Below are positions 1 through 9,160 of a stretch of 42,357 bases of DNA, piece by piece; position 1 is the first letter of the stretch; every line of letters starts with the position of its first letter. The notes under the pieces were generated by a model. That model did not search any database and was not told the DNA's origin. It saw only the letters and a list, made by a program, of their open reading frames with translations. Position numbers and translations under genes: made by a program. Source of the DNA: Betaproteobacteria bacterium HGW-Betaproteobacteria-12 (GTDB lineage Bacteria > Pseudomonadota > Gammaproteobacteria > Burkholderiales > Rhodocyclaceae); contig PHCU01000012.1 of the NCBI GenBank assembly GCA_002842345.1, forward strand, positions 1 to 42,357, in the 5' to 3' direction.

Positions 1-213
1 GCCGGTGCCGTCCTGCACATGGACGAAATTGCGCCCCATGATGCCGTTGTTGACCTTGACCACCTTGCCCTTGACGCTGACTTCCTTGCCGACCAGCGCG
101 GCCTTGTCCTTGTACACCGCTTCCACCGTGCGGCTTTCCGCTTCGGCGGCAAACGCCAGCGAGGCACTGAGCGACAGGGCACCAGCGAGAACTACAGCGA
201 TAAATTTGCTCAT
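1..213 (-). CDS. Periplasmic OB-fold (NrfJ-like) protein, partial
   Basis: The first 71 codons are visible; the 3' end lies outside the window. The protein begins MSKFIAVVLAGALSLSASLA, a typical Sec signal peptide with a short basic start, a hydrophobic core and a likely cleavage after Ala-Phe-Ala near residue 22. The mature part (VGKEVSVKGKVVKVNNGIMG, then NFVHVQDGTG) has the alternating beta pattern of small exported OB-fold proteins annotated as NrfJ-like or 'DNA-binding' proteins. In that family the GKxVxVxGxV and FVHVQDGTG motifs form the core strands. An SD-like GGAG lies just upstream of the ATG. It diverges from the radical SAM gene. The cellular role is unknown; NrfJ proteins occur near cytochrome c nitrite reductase genes, but none is visible here. 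Confidence 0.75.
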   Translation of the reverse strand, partial: MSKFIAVVLAGALSLSASLAFAAEAESRTVEAVYKDKAALVGKEVSVKGKVVKVNNGIMGRNFVHVQDGTG

Positions 214-350
214 GAGATACGACTCCGCAGGGGATAGAAGAAGCTTCATTTGAAGCAAACGACGTGCCGACTTGCCCCCGGCGACAGCGCCCTGCTTCGG
301 CAACAGCGGATCGGGCATACTGCACGCCCTCGCCACCCGCCGTCCGTCGC

Positions 351-1322
351 ATGCCCGCCGAAATCCCCCCGTCGCCCTTCGGCGAACGCCGCTACAACGC
401 CTGGAACGACTACGTGAAGCTGCGCCACGGCGGCCGCGTGCAGAAGATTTCGGTGCTCGGCGGCTTCACCTGCCCGAATCGCGACGGCACGCTCGGCACC
501 GGCGGCTGCAGCTTCTGCAACAACGCCGGCTTCACCCCCGGCCATCTCGATCGCCGCCAGTCCATCCACGCGCAGATCGACAGCGGCCTGGAATTCCTGC
601 GCCGGCGCTATCCGCGTACCCGGCACCACATCGCCTACTTCCAGAGCTACAGCAACACCTACGGCGAGTTCGACCGCCTGCGCGCCTGCTACGCGGAAGC
701 CCTGGCCCATCCGGAAATCAGCGGCCTGGCCATCGGCACCCGCCCCGACTGCCTACCCGACCGGGTGCTCGATTACCTGGCCGAGCTGGCGCAGGAGCAC
801 ATCGTCGAGCTGGAAATCGGCGTCGAATCGTGCAACGACGCCGCCCTGCAGCGGGTCAATCGCGGCCACGACTTCGCCAGCAGCGCCGACGCCATCCGGC
901 GGGCCGCCGCCCGCGGCCTGGAGGTCAGCGCCCACCTGATCCTCGGCCTGCCCGGCGAAAGCCCCGCCAGCATGCTCGACGGCGCCCGCCAGCTATCCGC
1001 CCTGCCCGTGCGCAGCCTGAAACTGCACCAGCTCGATCTGGTACGCGGCACCGCCCTGGCCCGCGAATGGGAGGCCGACCCGGCCGCCGTCACCCTGCTC
1101 GGCGAGGACGACTACATCGCCCTGCTTGCCGACTTCATCGAACGGCTGTCACCGGATATCCTGCTCCAGCGCCTGGGCAGCGAAGTGCCGCCGAAGCTGA
1201 AACTGGCGCCGCACTGGAACCTGCGCCTGCACGAACTGGCGCCGCGGCTGTCGGCCGAGCTGGCGCGCCGCGGCAGCTGGCATGGTTCCCGCTACGAAAC
1301 CGCCTTCTCCACCCTTTCCTGA
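351..1322 (+). CDS. Radical SAM protein, TIGR01212/YhcC family
   Basis: A 323-residue protein with a radical SAM core. The cluster-binding cysteines are C41, C53 and C56 in the spaced form Cx11Cx2C (GFTCPNRDGTLG, then GGCSFCN), which is characteristic of the YhcC subfamily rather than the common CxxxCxxC. Later family signatures are the YFQSYSNTYG stretch, the IGTRPDCLPD stretch and the VELEIGVESCND stretch of the SAM barrel. The reaction is not established for the family. I place the start at the ATG at 351 because the following residues (FGERRYNAWNDYVKLRHG) are where relatives begin. An in-frame ATG at 264 would add 29 low-complexity residues. The thioredoxin-like gene follows 14 bases downstream, so the two are probably co-transcribed. 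Confidence 0.88.
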   Translation: MPAEIPPSPFGERRYNAWNDYVKLRHGGRVQKISVLGGFTCPNRDGTLGTGGCSFCNNAGFTPGHLDRRQSIHAQIDSGLEFLRRRYPRTRHHIAYFQSYSNTYGEFDRLRACYAEALAHPEISGLAIGTRPDCLPDRVLDYLAELAQEHIVELEIGVESCNDAALQRVNRGHDFASSADAIRRAAARGLEVSAHLILGLPGESPASMLDGARQLSALPVRSLKLHQLDLVRGTALAREWEADPAAVTLLGEDDYIALLADFIERLSPDILLQRLGSEVPPKLKLAPHWNLRLHELAPRLSAELARRGSWHGSRYETAFSTLS

Positions 1323-1336
1323 CCGGCGGACGCCCC

Positions 1337-1870
1337 ATGAAGATCTTGATTGTCCTGCTCACTGCCTGGCTGGCCATCGCCCCCCTCGCCCAGGCCAAGA
1401 CGCCGGGCGAAGTCGAGATCGGCAGCGTCCTGCGCCAGGCCCCGCTGCAAGGCCTCTCCGGCCCCAGCCGGATGCTCTCCGACTACCGCGGCAAGCCGCT
1501 GATCATCAATGTCTGGGCCAGCTGGTGCGGCCCCTGCCGCGCCGAGATGGGCTCGCTCGACCGCCTGGCCCGGCGCTACGGCAAACAGTTCACGGTCATC
1601 GGCATCTCGACCGACGACTACCCTGATGCGGCCCGCAGCTTCATACAAAAATCGGGAACGGCCTTTCCCAACTTCATCGATAGCAAACCCTGGCCGCTGG
1701 AAAACATGCTCGGCGCCAACCGGCTGCCGCTGACCCTGCTGGTCGACGCCAACGGCCGCGTGCTGGCCAAGTATTACGGGGCCAAGGAGTGGGACAGCCC
1801 ACAGGCCATCGATCTGATCGGCAAAGCGTTCAGTCTCGGCTTGCCGCCGCCGGCGGCTTGGAGCAAGTAG
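1337..1870 (+). CDS. TlpA/ResA-like thioredoxin-fold protein, exported
   Basis: A 177-residue protein with an N-terminal Sec signal peptide (MKILIVLLTAWLAIAPLAQA) and a thioredoxin fold of the TlpA/ResA/AhpC-TSA type. The redox motif WASWCGPC gives active-site cysteines C64 and C67. The cis-proline region is NRLPLTLLVDANG. Such proteins reduce or hold periplasmic disulfides, often for cytochrome c or metalloprotein assembly; the partner here cannot be read from the sequence. It lies 14 bases after the radical SAM gene. It is separated by 105 bases from the hydrogenase operon, which has its own strong ribosome-binding site, so a functional link to the hydrogenase is possible but not shown. Confidence 0.88.
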   Translation: MKILIVLLTAWLAIAPLAQAKTPGEVEIGSVLRQAPLQGLSGPSRMLSDYRGKPLIINVWASWCGPCRAEMGSLDRLARRYGKQFTVIGISTDDYPDAARSFIQKSGTAFPNFIDSKPWPLENMLGANRLPLTLLVDANGRVLAKYYGAKEWDSPQAIDLIGKAFSLGLPPPAAWSK

Positions 1871-1975
1871 GTTAATCGCCGCCGGCCTTGAACTATCGCC
1901 CGCCGGGCCTATCCGCCAGCCCACCGACGGCATACCATAGAAAAAAATGGTGGCGCAACTTGGGAGGGGAACAGC

Positions 1976-2911
1976 ATGACCACGCTTATGTGGATGCAGA
2001 CCGGTGCCTGTAGCGGCGAATCGATGGCGCTGCTCTGCGCCGACCGGCCCAACCTGGAAAACCTGCTGCGCCAGTACGCCATCGACCTGCTCTGGCATCC
2101 CTCGCTGACAGTCGGCGACGGTTTCGGCGCTGTCCTGGCGCGGGTGCTGTCCGGCGACATCCCGCTCGACATCCTCTGCATCGAAGGCAGCCTGATGACC
2201 GGCCCCAACGGCACCGGGCAGTTCGACACGTTCAAGGGGCGGGCCAAGATCGACATCGTCCGCGAACTGGCCCCGCGTGCCCGCCACGTCGTCGCCATGG
2301 GCACCTGTGCCGCCTTCGGCGGCGTCCATGCTTCCGGCCCCAACCCGACCGACTGCACCGGCCTGCAGTTCCGGCGCGACCAGCCGGGCGGCCTGCTCGG
2401 CGCCGACTGGCGCGCGGCCAGCGGCCAGCCGGTGATCAACGTCGCCGGCTGCCCGGCCCATCCGAACACGATGACCAAGGTGCTGGCCCTGCTGGCCAGC
2501 GGCGAAACCCTGCCGCTCGATGCACTGAACCGGCCGGCGCCCTTCTTTGCCTCGCTGGTGCATCAGGGCTGCACGCGCAACGAGTATCACGAATACGACA
2601 TCGAGGAAGAAAGCTTCGGCGGCCGCGGCTGCATGTTCTTCAGTCTCGGCTGCCGCGGCCCGCAGACCGTCGCCCCGTGCAATAGCGACCTGTGGAACGG
2701 CCACAGCAGCAAGACGCGGGCGGGCGTGCCCTGCTTCGGCTGCACCTCGCCCGATTTCCCACCGGAACGCGACCTCTTCGTCACGCCACGCATCGGTGCC
2801 GTGCCCAAGTTCCTGCCGCCCGGCGTCGCCCGCGCCAAGTACATGGCCTACAAGAACCTGGCCCGGGCCGCGGCACCGGAACGGGTGGTCAAGCGCGAGA
2901 TGGAACCATGA
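1976..2911 (+). CDS. Group 2 [NiFe]-hydrogenase small subunit, cytosolic
   Basis: A 311-residue FeS subunit of a [NiFe]-hydrogenase with no Tat signal peptide, so the enzyme should stay in the cytoplasm. A strong SD (GGGAGGGG) precedes the ATG. Candidate proximal-cluster ligands are C12 in the N-terminal TGACSGES motif, C111 in MGTCAAFGG and C159 in AGCPAHP. The usual second N-terminal ligand position is Glu15 instead of Cys. Medial and distal ligands lie in HQGCTRNEYHEYD, GRGCMFFSLGCRGP and PCFGCTSPDFP. The GACSG form and the CRGP/SSKTRAG stretch resemble group 2a-type (cyanobacterial HupS-like) small subunits more than the GGCGGC form of HupU/HoxB sensors. Its stop overlaps the large-subunit start by four bases. 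The role is probably sensory or energy-linked H2 oxidation; the downstream kinase favours sensing. Confidence 0.9.
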   Translation: MTTLMWMQTGACSGESMALLCADRPNLENLLRQYAIDLLWHPSLTVGDGFGAVLARVLSGDIPLDILCIEGSLMTGPNGTGQFDTFKGRAKIDIVRELAPRARHVVAMGTCAAFGGVHASGPNPTDCTGLQFRRDQPGGLLGADWRAASGQPVINVAGCPAHPNTMTKVLALLASGETLPLDALNRPAPFFASLVHQGCTRNEYHEYDIEEESFGGRGCMFFSLGCRGPQTVAPCNSDLWNGHSSKTRAGVPCFGCTSPDFPPERDLFVTPRIGAVPKFLPPGVARAKYMAYKNLARAAAPERVVKREMEP

Positions 2912-4425
2912 GCCGGATCACCCTCGACATCGATCTCAACCGGGTTGAAGGCGACCTCGAATTCCAGCTCGACCTGGAAGACGGCATCGTCACCGACGCC
3001 CGCTGCATCGGTACCCTCTACCGCGGCTTCGAGCAGCTGTTGATCGGCCGGGCACCGCGTGACGCCCTGGTTATCACCCCACGCGTCTGCGGCATCTGCG
3101 GCACCGCCCACCTCTACGCGGCGACCCGCGCCCTCGAGCAGCTGGCCGGCATCGTCCCGCCGGCGCACGCCGTCCATGTGCGCAATCTCTGCCTGCTCGC
3201 CGAAACACTGCAGAGCGACCTGCGCCAGACCTTTCTCTTCTTCACCCCCGATTTCTGCGACGCGACCTACGCCGGCCACCCGCTCGCCGGCGAACTGCGG
3301 CAGGCCTTCGCGCCGCTCAAGGGCGATGTCGTGCGCAGTTGCCTGCAGGCGACCCGCGACCTGATCGGCATCGTCGCCGTCTTCGGCGGCCAGTGGCCGC
3401 ATTCGACCTACATGCTGCCCGGCGGCATCAGCCAGCCGGCCAACGCCCGCCGCCTGCTCGACACCCAGGACATCCTGGCGCGCACCCGCGAGTGGTTCGA
3501 AAACACCGTGCTCGGCGGCCCGCTCGCCGACTGGCTGGCCATCGACAGCGGTGCGGCGCTGCAGCGCTGGCAGGAGGCGTCGGCCGCTCGCCAGCGTTCG
3601 GCGCTCGGCCTGTTCAACCGTTTCGCCCGCGCCATCGGCCTGCAGCACCTCGGCCGCGGCAGCAGCCAGCTGCTCAGCTACGGCGTCAATCCGCTGCCCG
3701 GTGATGCCGGCAGCCAGTGGCCGGCCGGCGTCTTCAACGGCGACAGCGGGCAGATCGAAGCGCTCGACCAGCAGCAGATCAACGAGCATGTCCGCCACAG
3801 CTGGTTCCTCGACTATCCGGGCGGCCGCCATCCCTGGCAGGGTGAGACGATTCCCGAGCACCTGCCGGGCGGCGACCGCTACACCTGGGCCAAGGCGCCG
3901 CGCTACGGCGAGCGCGTCATGCAGACCGGGCCGCTGGCCCAGCTGCGCATCGCCGGCGACCCGCTGATCGCCGACCTGCTGGCCGCCGAGGGCGACAACA
4001 CCTGGCTGCGCCAGTTCGCCCGCCTGCGCCGGGCCGGGCAGTTGATCGCCCTGGCCGGCGAAACGCTGACGGCGCTGCGGGCGGTCGTCGACACGCCGCA
4101 TTTCATCGATCCCGGCATCGATGTCTGGCCGGACGGCGAGAGCTACGGCCTGATCGAGGCGGCGCGCGGCGCCCTCGGCCACTGGCTGCGCGTCCGCGAC
4201 GGCGTCATCGACAAGTACCAGATCGTCACCCCCACCGCCTGGAATGCCTCGCCGCGCGACAGCAGCGGCCGCCACGGCCACTGGGAGCAGAGCGTCATCG
4301 GCCTGCGCCTTGCCAATCCCGATCACCCGCTGGAAATCGGCCACATCGTCCGCTCGCACGACCCCTGCCTGGTGTGCACCGTGCATTTCCTCGGCAGCTC
4401 AAGGAAACTGCACATCGATGTCTGA
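2908..4425 (+). CDS. Group 2 [NiFe]-hydrogenase large subunit
   Basis: A 505-residue catalytic subunit. The N-terminal nickel motif is [10 protein letters not shown] (C61, C64) and the C-terminal motif is DPCLVCTVH (C487, C490, H493), so all four Ni-Fe cysteines are present. After His493 there is a 12-residue tail, [12 protein letters not shown]. In most [NiFe] enzymes, residues beyond this His are removed by a dedicated endopeptidase once nickel is inserted, and a HybD/HycI-type endopeptidase domain is encoded by the very next gene. The start ATG overlaps the small-subunit stop (ATGA), and the 3' end overlaps the next gene by eight bases, which implies translational coupling and equal stoichiometry. 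Hyp accessory genes, a cytochrome b partner and a structural uptake enzyme are not in the window. Confidence 0.92.
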   Translation: MSRITLDIDLNRVEGDLEFQLDLEDGIVTDARCIGTLYRGFEQLLIGRAPRDALVITPRVCGICGTAHLYAATRALEQLAGIVPPAHAVHVRNLCLLAETLQSDLRQTFLFFTPDFCDATYAGHPLAGELRQAFAPLKGDVVRSCLQATRDLIGIVAVFGGQWPHSTYMLPGGISQPANARRLLDTQDILARTREWFENTVLGGPLADWLAIDSGAALQRWQEASAARQRSALGLFNRFARAIGLQHLGRGSSQLLSYGVNPLPGDAGSQWPAGVFNGDSGQIEALDQQQINEHVRHSWFLDYPGGRHPWQGETIPEHLPGGDRYTWAKAPRYGERVMQTGPLAQLRIAGDPLIADLLAAEGDNTWLRQFARLRRAGQLIALAGETLTALRAVVDTPHFIDPGIDVWPDGESYGLIEAARGALGHWLRVRDGVIDKYQIVTPTAWNASPRDSSGRHGHWEQSVIGLRLANPDHPLEIGHIVRSHDPCLVCTVHFLGSSRKLHIDV

Positions 4426-7102
4426 GCCCGCGCGGCAGCGCATCCTCTGTTTCGGCAATCCGTTGCATGGCGACGACGGCTTCGGCCCGGCCGTCGCCAT
4501 GGCACTACGGCGGCTCACCGACGGGCGGCTGAGCGAAGTCGTCGACTGCGGCATCCGCGGCCTCGATGCCCTGCCGCTGTTCGAGCAGGTCGACCAAGTC
4601 ATCATCGTCGATGCCATGGCCGGCGACCAACCGGGCCGCCTGCACCACCTGCGCCCGGACGAGGTACCGGCGGAGAAAACCGCGGCCGGCGGTCACGGCG
4701 CCGGCGTCGGCTACCTGCTGCAGGCGGTGCGCGAAATGCTGGTCAAGCCGCCGACCATCGCGCTCATCGCCGTCGAGATCGGCGCGCCCGAACCCTTCCG
4801 CCCCGGCCTGTCGCTGCCGGTTGCGGCGGCAGTCGCCGAGGCGGTCGAGGCCATCCGCACCGGCTGGTCGGCGCTGGCCTGCACGACCAGTTGCGAGACG
4901 CGCGGCGAGCTGGCCGTGCTGCGCGAGGCCAACCAGGCGCTGGAAGAAGAGCTGAGCAAGAGCGTCGAGACCCTGGAGTTGCTGATCAGCGACCAGGAGC
5001 AGCAACAAGACGAACTCACGCGGCGGGCCGGCCAGGTGACCCAGCTGCATGACATGCTCGAACGCGCCATCGGCACGATGGCCGAGATATTCATCATGCT
5101 CGACCCGGAGGGCCGCATCCTGCGCGTCAATCCGCTGTTCGGCCAGGAGCTCGGTTACGCTGCCGGGAGCATGGTCGGCCACTATCTGGAAGAATGCATG
5201 CTGGCGGAAGACCTGCGTTTTCTCAAGCAGATCCGCCCGGCAGCCGGCGGCAATCCACCGCTGCTCGGCGCCATCCGGGCCCGCGGTGGCCGCTTTGAGA
5301 TGGAACTGCACCTGAACCCGGTGGCCGGCAGCCAGAGCATTCCCTACCTGATGCGCGCCAGCCTGCTGCATAGCCGCGCCGGCAAGCTGGAAGGCGCCGT
5401 CGTCGTCGCCGCCAACATCTCGGCCCTGACGGCGCGGGAAAATGCCCTGCGCCGGAACGAACGCATGCTGCACGAAGCCGCCGAGGAGCTGCGCCAGCAC
5501 CGCGACAATCTCGCCACCATGGTCGAAGCCCAGACGCACGACCTGCGCCAGGCCAAGGAACAGGCGGAAGCCGCCAGCCGCGCCAAGAGCGAGTTCCTCT
5601 CCAACATGTCGCACGAGGTGCGGACGCCGCTCAACGCCATCCTCGGCCTCACCGATCTGTGTCTGCTCGGCGCCGATCCAGCCAGGCAGCACAGCCATCT
5701 CGGCAACATCCGCAAGGCCGCCGACCACCTGCTCGGGATCATCAACGACATTCTCGACTTCTCGCGCATCGAGGCCGGGCGGCTGGTCCTCGAACGGCTG
5801 CCGATTCACCTGCCTGCGCTGATCGATGAAGTCGCCAGTCTGTTCAGCGGACGCATCCGGGAATGCGGCCTGCAGCTGCGGGTCGACATTTCTCCCGGCA
5901 TCCAGCACAACCTGCTCGGCGATCCGCTGCGCCTGAAGCAGATCCTGATCAACCTGCTCGGCAACGCCGTCAAGTTTTCCGAGTACGGCACCATCGAATT
6001 GCGCTGCGCCATCGACGGCAGCCGGGACGGCGACGAGATGCTGCACTTCCAGGTCATCGACCAGGGCATCGGCATCGCTGCCGCCGAGTGCGAGCTGCTG
6101 TTTGCCGCCTTCAGCCAAGCCGACAATTCGACGACGCGGCGCTACGGCGGCTCCGGCCTCGGTCTGGCGATCAGCAAGCGCCTGGTCGAGTTGATGGGCG
6201 GTCGCATCTGGGTCGACAGCCAGCCCGGCATCGGCAGCAACTTCCAGTTCACCATCCGCCACGAGCCGACCGAGCAGCTGGCCTGCGTTCCCTCGCTGGC
6301 CGGCGCCGCGCCCGATTTCTCGCTGGCCGCCGGTTACCTCGGGCGCGATGTGCTGGTTGTCGACGATGTCGAGATCAACCGCGAAATGCTGGCCGAGATG
6401 CTCAGCGGCGCCGGGCTCGCCGTCCGCCAGGCGGCCAATGGCCTGGAAGCGCTGGCGGCCATTCGCGAGCGGCGGCCGGACATCATCCTGATGGATTGCC
6501 AGATGCCGGTCATGGATGGCTTCGCCGCCACCCGCGAACTGCGCCGGCAGACCACCTACGCCGACCTGCCGATCGTCGCCCTGACCGCCGGCGTGCTGGC
6601 CGACGACAAGGATGCCTGCCGGGCCGCCGGCATGAACGAACACATCGCCAAACCGGTGGTCATCAACGAACTGCTGGCCTGCATCGCCCGCCTGCTCGGC
6701 GCGGCACAGCCGGCTGCCGCAGCGCCCCCGACACCGCCTTTGCCGCCTGCCCTCGACGACCTGCCGCCGCTGGCCGGCATCGATGTCGCCCGCGGCCTGA
6801 CGCTGATGAACCACAAGGGCGACCTCTACCGGCGGATGCTGCGCAAGTTCCGCGATGACGTCGCCGGGTGTTTCGAGCCGGAAATCCGCAAGCAACTGCT
6901 GGCCGGGCGACAGCAGGAGGCGGTGCGCCTGATCCACACGCTGAAGGGCACAGCCCGCACCCTGGGCATCATCGACCTCGGCGAGCGCGCCGCCGAACTG
7001 GAAGCCGAGCTCAAGGCGACCGGCGCCGACCCGGCCAGTCCGCTGCTGCAATCCGTGCTCGACGAATTGAGCAAGGTCTGCGCCGGTCTCGCCGCAATCT
7101 GA
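4418..7102 (+). CDS. Hydrogenase maturation protease domain fused to hybrid sensor kinase (PAS-HisKA-HATPase-REC-HPt)
   Basis: An 894-residue protein. Residues 8-155 form a HybD/HycI/HoxW-type domain: [15 protein letters not shown] at 12-26, VIIVDAM at 61-67 and [11 protein letters not shown] near 91-101. By alignment with HybD the three nickel-contact positions are D20, D65 and H93, all acidic or His as required. Residues about 160-215 are a coiled coil, followed by a PAS domain (about 212-330), a second coiled coil, HisKA with [12 protein letters not shown] (phospho-acceptor H399), HATPase_c ([18 protein letters not shown]), a receiver ([12 protein letters not shown]; acceptor D693) and a C-terminal HPt ([15 protein letters not shown]840). 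There is no membrane segment. The start overlaps the large-subunit gene by eight bases. I infer that the protease-like domain docks on the hydrogenase and couples its state to the phosphorelay. No matching DNA-binding response regulator lies in the window. Confidence 0.9.
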   Translation: MSEPARQRILCFGNPLHGDDGFGPAVAMALRRLTDGRLSEVVDCGIRGLDALPLFEQVDQVIIVDAMAGDQPGRLHHLRPDEVPAEKTAAGGHGAGVGYLLQAVREMLVKPPTIALIAVEIGAPEPFRPGLSLPVAAAVAEAVEAIRTGWSALACTTSCETRGELAVLREANQALEEELSKSVETLELLISDQEQQQDELTRRAGQVTQLHDMLERAIGTMAEIFIMLDPEGRILRVNPLFGQELGYAAGSMVGHYLEECMLAEDLRFLKQIRPAAGGNPPLLGAIRARGGRFEMELHLNPVAGSQSIPYLMRASLLHSRAGKLEGAVVVAANISALTARENALRRNERMLHEAAEELRQHRDNLATMVEAQTHDLRQAKEQAEAASRAKSEFLSNMSHEVRTPLNAILGLTDLCLLGADPARQHSHLGNIRKAADHLLGIINDILDFSRIEAGRLVLERLPIHLPALIDEVASLFSGRIRECGLQLRVDISPGIQHNLLGDPLRLKQILINLLGNAVKFSEYGTIELRCAIDGSRDGDEMLHFQVIDQGIGIAAAECELLFAAFSQADNSTTRRYGGSGLGLAISKRLVELMGGRIWVDSQPGIGSNFQFTIRHEPTEQLACVPSLAGAAPDFSLAAGYLGRDVLVVDDVEINREMLAEMLSGAGLAVRQAANGLEALAAIRERRPDIILMDCQMPVMDGFAATRELRRQTTYADLPIVALTAGVLADDKDACRAAGMNEHIAKPVVINELLACIARLLGAAQPAAAAPPTPPLPPALDDLPPLAGIDVARGLTLMNHKGDLYRRMLRKFRDDVAGCFEPEIRKQLLAGRQQEAVRLIHTLKGTARTLGIIDLGERAAELEAELKATGADPASPLLQSVLDELSKVCAGLAAI

Positions 7103-7126
7103 CGTCGCGGCGCGCCGGCAGCGCGC

Positions 7127-7900
7127 TCACGCCAGACGCCGGCGAAACACCCAGGTCGTCGCATCCGAGACTTCCGGCGCGTAGGCGTAGCCGTCGCTGG
7201 CGAAATCCTTCAGCCCTTCCGGTTGCGTCAGCCGGTTGAGCACCGCGTAGCGCGTCATCAGGCCGCGCGCCCGTTTGGCGTAGAAGCTGATGATCTTGTA
7301 CTTGCCGTTCTTCCAGTCCTCGAACACCGGCTGGATCAGTTCGCCCTTGATCTTGCGGCCGACGGCGGCCTTGAAATATTCCTCGGAGGCCAGGTTGATC
7401 GCCACCGGCCGCGGCATTTCGGCCAATTCGCCGTTGATCGTCTTGAGCAGGCGCTCGCCCCAGAAGGCGTAGAGATCCTTGCCGCCCTTGTTGGCGAAGC
7501 GGGTGCCCATTTCCAGGCGGTAGGGCTGCATCAGGTCGAGCGGCTTGAGAATGCCGTAGAGGCCGGAGAGGATACGCACCCGGCCCTGGGCGAAAGCGAG
7601 ATCGTCGGCACTCAGCGTCCGGGCTGCCAGACCATCGTAAACATCGCCGTCAAAGGCGAGCGCGGCCTGTTTGGCATTGTCCGGAGTAAACGGCAGCTGC
7701 CAGTCGGCGTAGCGGTTGAAGTTGAGTCGGGCCAGCGGGTCGGAAAGATCCATCAGCGTGGCGATATCGGCCGGCGACAGCTTGCGCAGTTGCTTGATCA
7801 GGCTTTCCGAGTGCTTCAGGAAGGCCGGCTGGGTGAACTCCGCAACATGCGGCGGCGTCGTGTAATCAAGGGATTTGGCCGGGGAAAGGAAGATCAGCAT
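7127..7900 (-). CDS. yaaA: Peroxide stress protein YaaA (DUF328/UPF0246)
   Basis: A 257-residue soluble protein, the full family length. It starts with the family signature [13 protein letters not shown]. It continues with [59 protein letters not shown] and [13 protein letters not shown], all characteristic of YaaA. In E. coli YaaA limits free iron and oxidative DNA damage during peroxide stress and is OxyR-dependent. It is convergent with the hydrogenase operon (24-base gap) and divergent from the DUF2863 gene. The shared 77-base upstream region contains a perfect palindrome that could control both genes. I see no clear SD before the ATG, but the conserved N-terminus fixes the start. Confidence 0.93.
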   Translation of the reverse strand: MLIFLSPAKSLDYTTPPHVAEFTQPAFLKHSESLIKQLRKLSPADIATLMDLSDPLARLNFNRYADWQLPFTPDNAKQAALAFDGDVYDGLAARTLSADDLAFAQGRVRILSGLYGILKPLDLMQPYRLEMGTRFANKGGKDLYAFWGERLLKTINGELAEMPRPVAINLASEEYFKAAVGRKIKGELIQPVFEDWKNGKYKIISFYAKRARGLMTRYAVLNRLTQPEGLKDFASDGYAYAPEVSDATTWVFRRRLA

Positions 7901-7929
7901 GGGTGAATTTTGTGCATTGCGGTACGCCG

Positions 7930-7951
7930 GATTTTACCGGCTGGTAAAATC
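7930..7951. promoter_or_regulatory. 22-bp palindrome in the yaaA/DUF2863 divergent promoter region
   Basis: Two perfect 9-base arms (7930-7938 and 7943-7951) flank a GGCT centre. Each arm contains TAAAAT read outward, one per strand, which resembles a -10 hexamer in both directions. Its location between two divergent starts suggests an operator or overlapping divergent promoters. It could also form an RNA hairpin in the leader of the plus-strand gene. No cognate regulator is identified. Confidence 0.45.
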
Positions 7952-7977
7952 CTGTCTTTGTATTTTCTGGAACACCC

Positions 7978-9150
7978 ATGAAACGAACCCGCTTCGGCGC
8001 GCGCGACCGCCTTTCACGCGATGCAGCTGAACTCCAGCGCTTGGCAGCCGGCCTTTCCGACTCCGGCGGCAAGCTGGAAGACAGTTACTGGGAAGCCCAG
8101 CTGGCCGAAACCGTCGACAGCCTGCTGAAAAATGGTGCCGAAGACGACATCAATACCGCCCTCGACCGGCTGTTCGAAGCCAATCCGCGCGCCCACGACG
8201 AACTCGCCGACATGGTCGAGTCGCGCGCCGAAACCGGCCGCCTGGAAGCCCAGGGGCAGGACTTCGACATCCTGCTGTTCGCCGCGCCGGTACTCGCCTG
8301 GTCGCGTTTCTCCATTCCCGCCGTCGCGCTGCCGCAGCCGACGCTGGCCGCGCTGTCGGTACAGCTCGGCGCCCATGTCTTCGGCGGTGGGGCGCGCGTC
8401 GCCCTGGCCGATTTCCTGTTCAGCCCCGACCAGCTGCCGCGCAGCTTCTGCGATACCTGGCAACTGACCAAGGCGCTGGGCGAAGCGACGCTGGCCGGCA
8501 AGCACCTGAGCATCGATACCGGCGGCCTGGCCGAAACCAACCGCTTCCTCTCGGATGTCCGCTACCTGGTCGGCGCCATCGCCGTGCCGCACGGCAAAGC
8601 GCTGTTCCGCTGGAACGAGAAGGACGGCAGCAAGGACGGCGCCTTGAAGGAATGGCTCAAGCAGGGCAGCCCCAGCCTCGAGCCGCTGCTCACCGGCTGC
8701 GCCTGGGAGCCGCTGCTGCCGGACGCCTACCACGCCGGCTGCCGCAATGCCGACCGCCTGTCCCGGCCGTATTCGCTGAAGGCTTCGGTGGCCTTCCTGC
8801 AGACCACGGTCGGCCTGCAGCCGGCCGACATGCGCGCCGTCGTCGGCCCCTGCTACGACCGCCGCATGGAGGAATATCGCGTCGGCCTCGGCCCCAAGGA
8901 CAAGCCGGAGACCTACCACGGCATCGTCTGGCCGCTGCTCGGTGCCGAGGACGAAGCGACCGACGCCGCCGGCGAGATCGAGGCGGTGCTGCGCGAATGC
9001 GGCGTCAAGGAAGTCAGCTTCCTCGACCATCACTTCCCGATGGAGTTCTGCGACGACTGCGGCGCGCCGCTCTACCCCAATGCCGAGGCTGAGCTGGTGC
9101 ATGCAGAAATGCCGGAACAGGCGGGCAGCAGCTCGCAGGTATTGCACTAA
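7978..9150 (+). CDS. DUF2863 family protein
   Basis: A 390-residue soluble protein that I recognise as DUF2863, found mainly in betaproteobacteria. It has no signal peptide or membrane helix. Recognisable stretches are FDILLFAAPVLAWSRFSIP (about 97-115), the ALADFLFSPDQLPRSF region, and a C-terminal part with DHHFPMEFCDDCGAPLYPN. The CDDC there is the only clustered cysteine pair and could bind metal, but no function is established. The ATG at 7978 follows a leader containing the palindrome at 7930-7951. It is transcribed away from yaaA and ends 48 bases before bioA, separated from it by a perfect inverted repeat. Confidence 0.82.
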   Translation: MKRTRFGARDRLSRDAAELQRLAAGLSDSGGKLEDSYWEAQLAETVDSLLKNGAEDDINTALDRLFEANPRAHDELADMVESRAETGRLEAQGQDFDILLFAAPVLAWSRFSIPAVALPQPTLAALSVQLGAHVFGGGARVALADFLFSPDQLPRSFCDTWQLTKALGEATLAGKHLSIDTGGLAETNRFLSDVRYLVGAIAVPHGKALFRWNEKDGSKDGALKEWLKQGSPSLEPLLTGCAWEPLLPDAYHAGCRNADRLSRPYSLKASVAFLQTTVGLQPADMRAVVGPCYDRRMEEYRVGLGPKDKPETYHGIVWPLLGAEDEATDAAGEIEAVLRECGVKEVSFLDHHFPMEFCDDCGAPLYPNAEAELVHAEMPEQAGSSSQVLH

Positions 9151-9160
9151 TCCCCTATTA

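Noticed and set aside
243-256. Short palindrome GCTTCA-TT-TGAAGC between the first two genes
   Set aside because: Six-base arms are too short to separate from chance, and there is no supporting context.
272-1870. A 532-codon frame joining the radical SAM region to the thioredoxin gene
   Set aside because: The first two thirds are an Arg/Pro-rich out-of-frame reading of the radical SAM gene. The thioredoxin protein has its own signal peptide and ATG at 1337.
1888-1915. Sigma70 promoter TTGAAC-N16-TATCCG before the hydrogenase operon
   Set aside because: The -10 matches the consensus at only three positions; the sequence alone does not support a call.
1976-4425. Assignment as standard HupUV/HoxBC (group 2b) sensor hydrogenase
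   Set aside because: The small-subunit motifs (GACSG, CRGP, SSKTRAG) fit group 2a-like sequences better than the GGCGGC form of HupU/HoxB, so the genes were left without a symbol.
4505-7051. An 848-codon minus-strand open frame opposite the protease-kinase gene
   Set aside because: Its composition is that of a GC-rich antisense shadow (long Gln/Ala/Gly/Val runs) and no domain is recognisable, while the plus strand encodes clear domains throughout.
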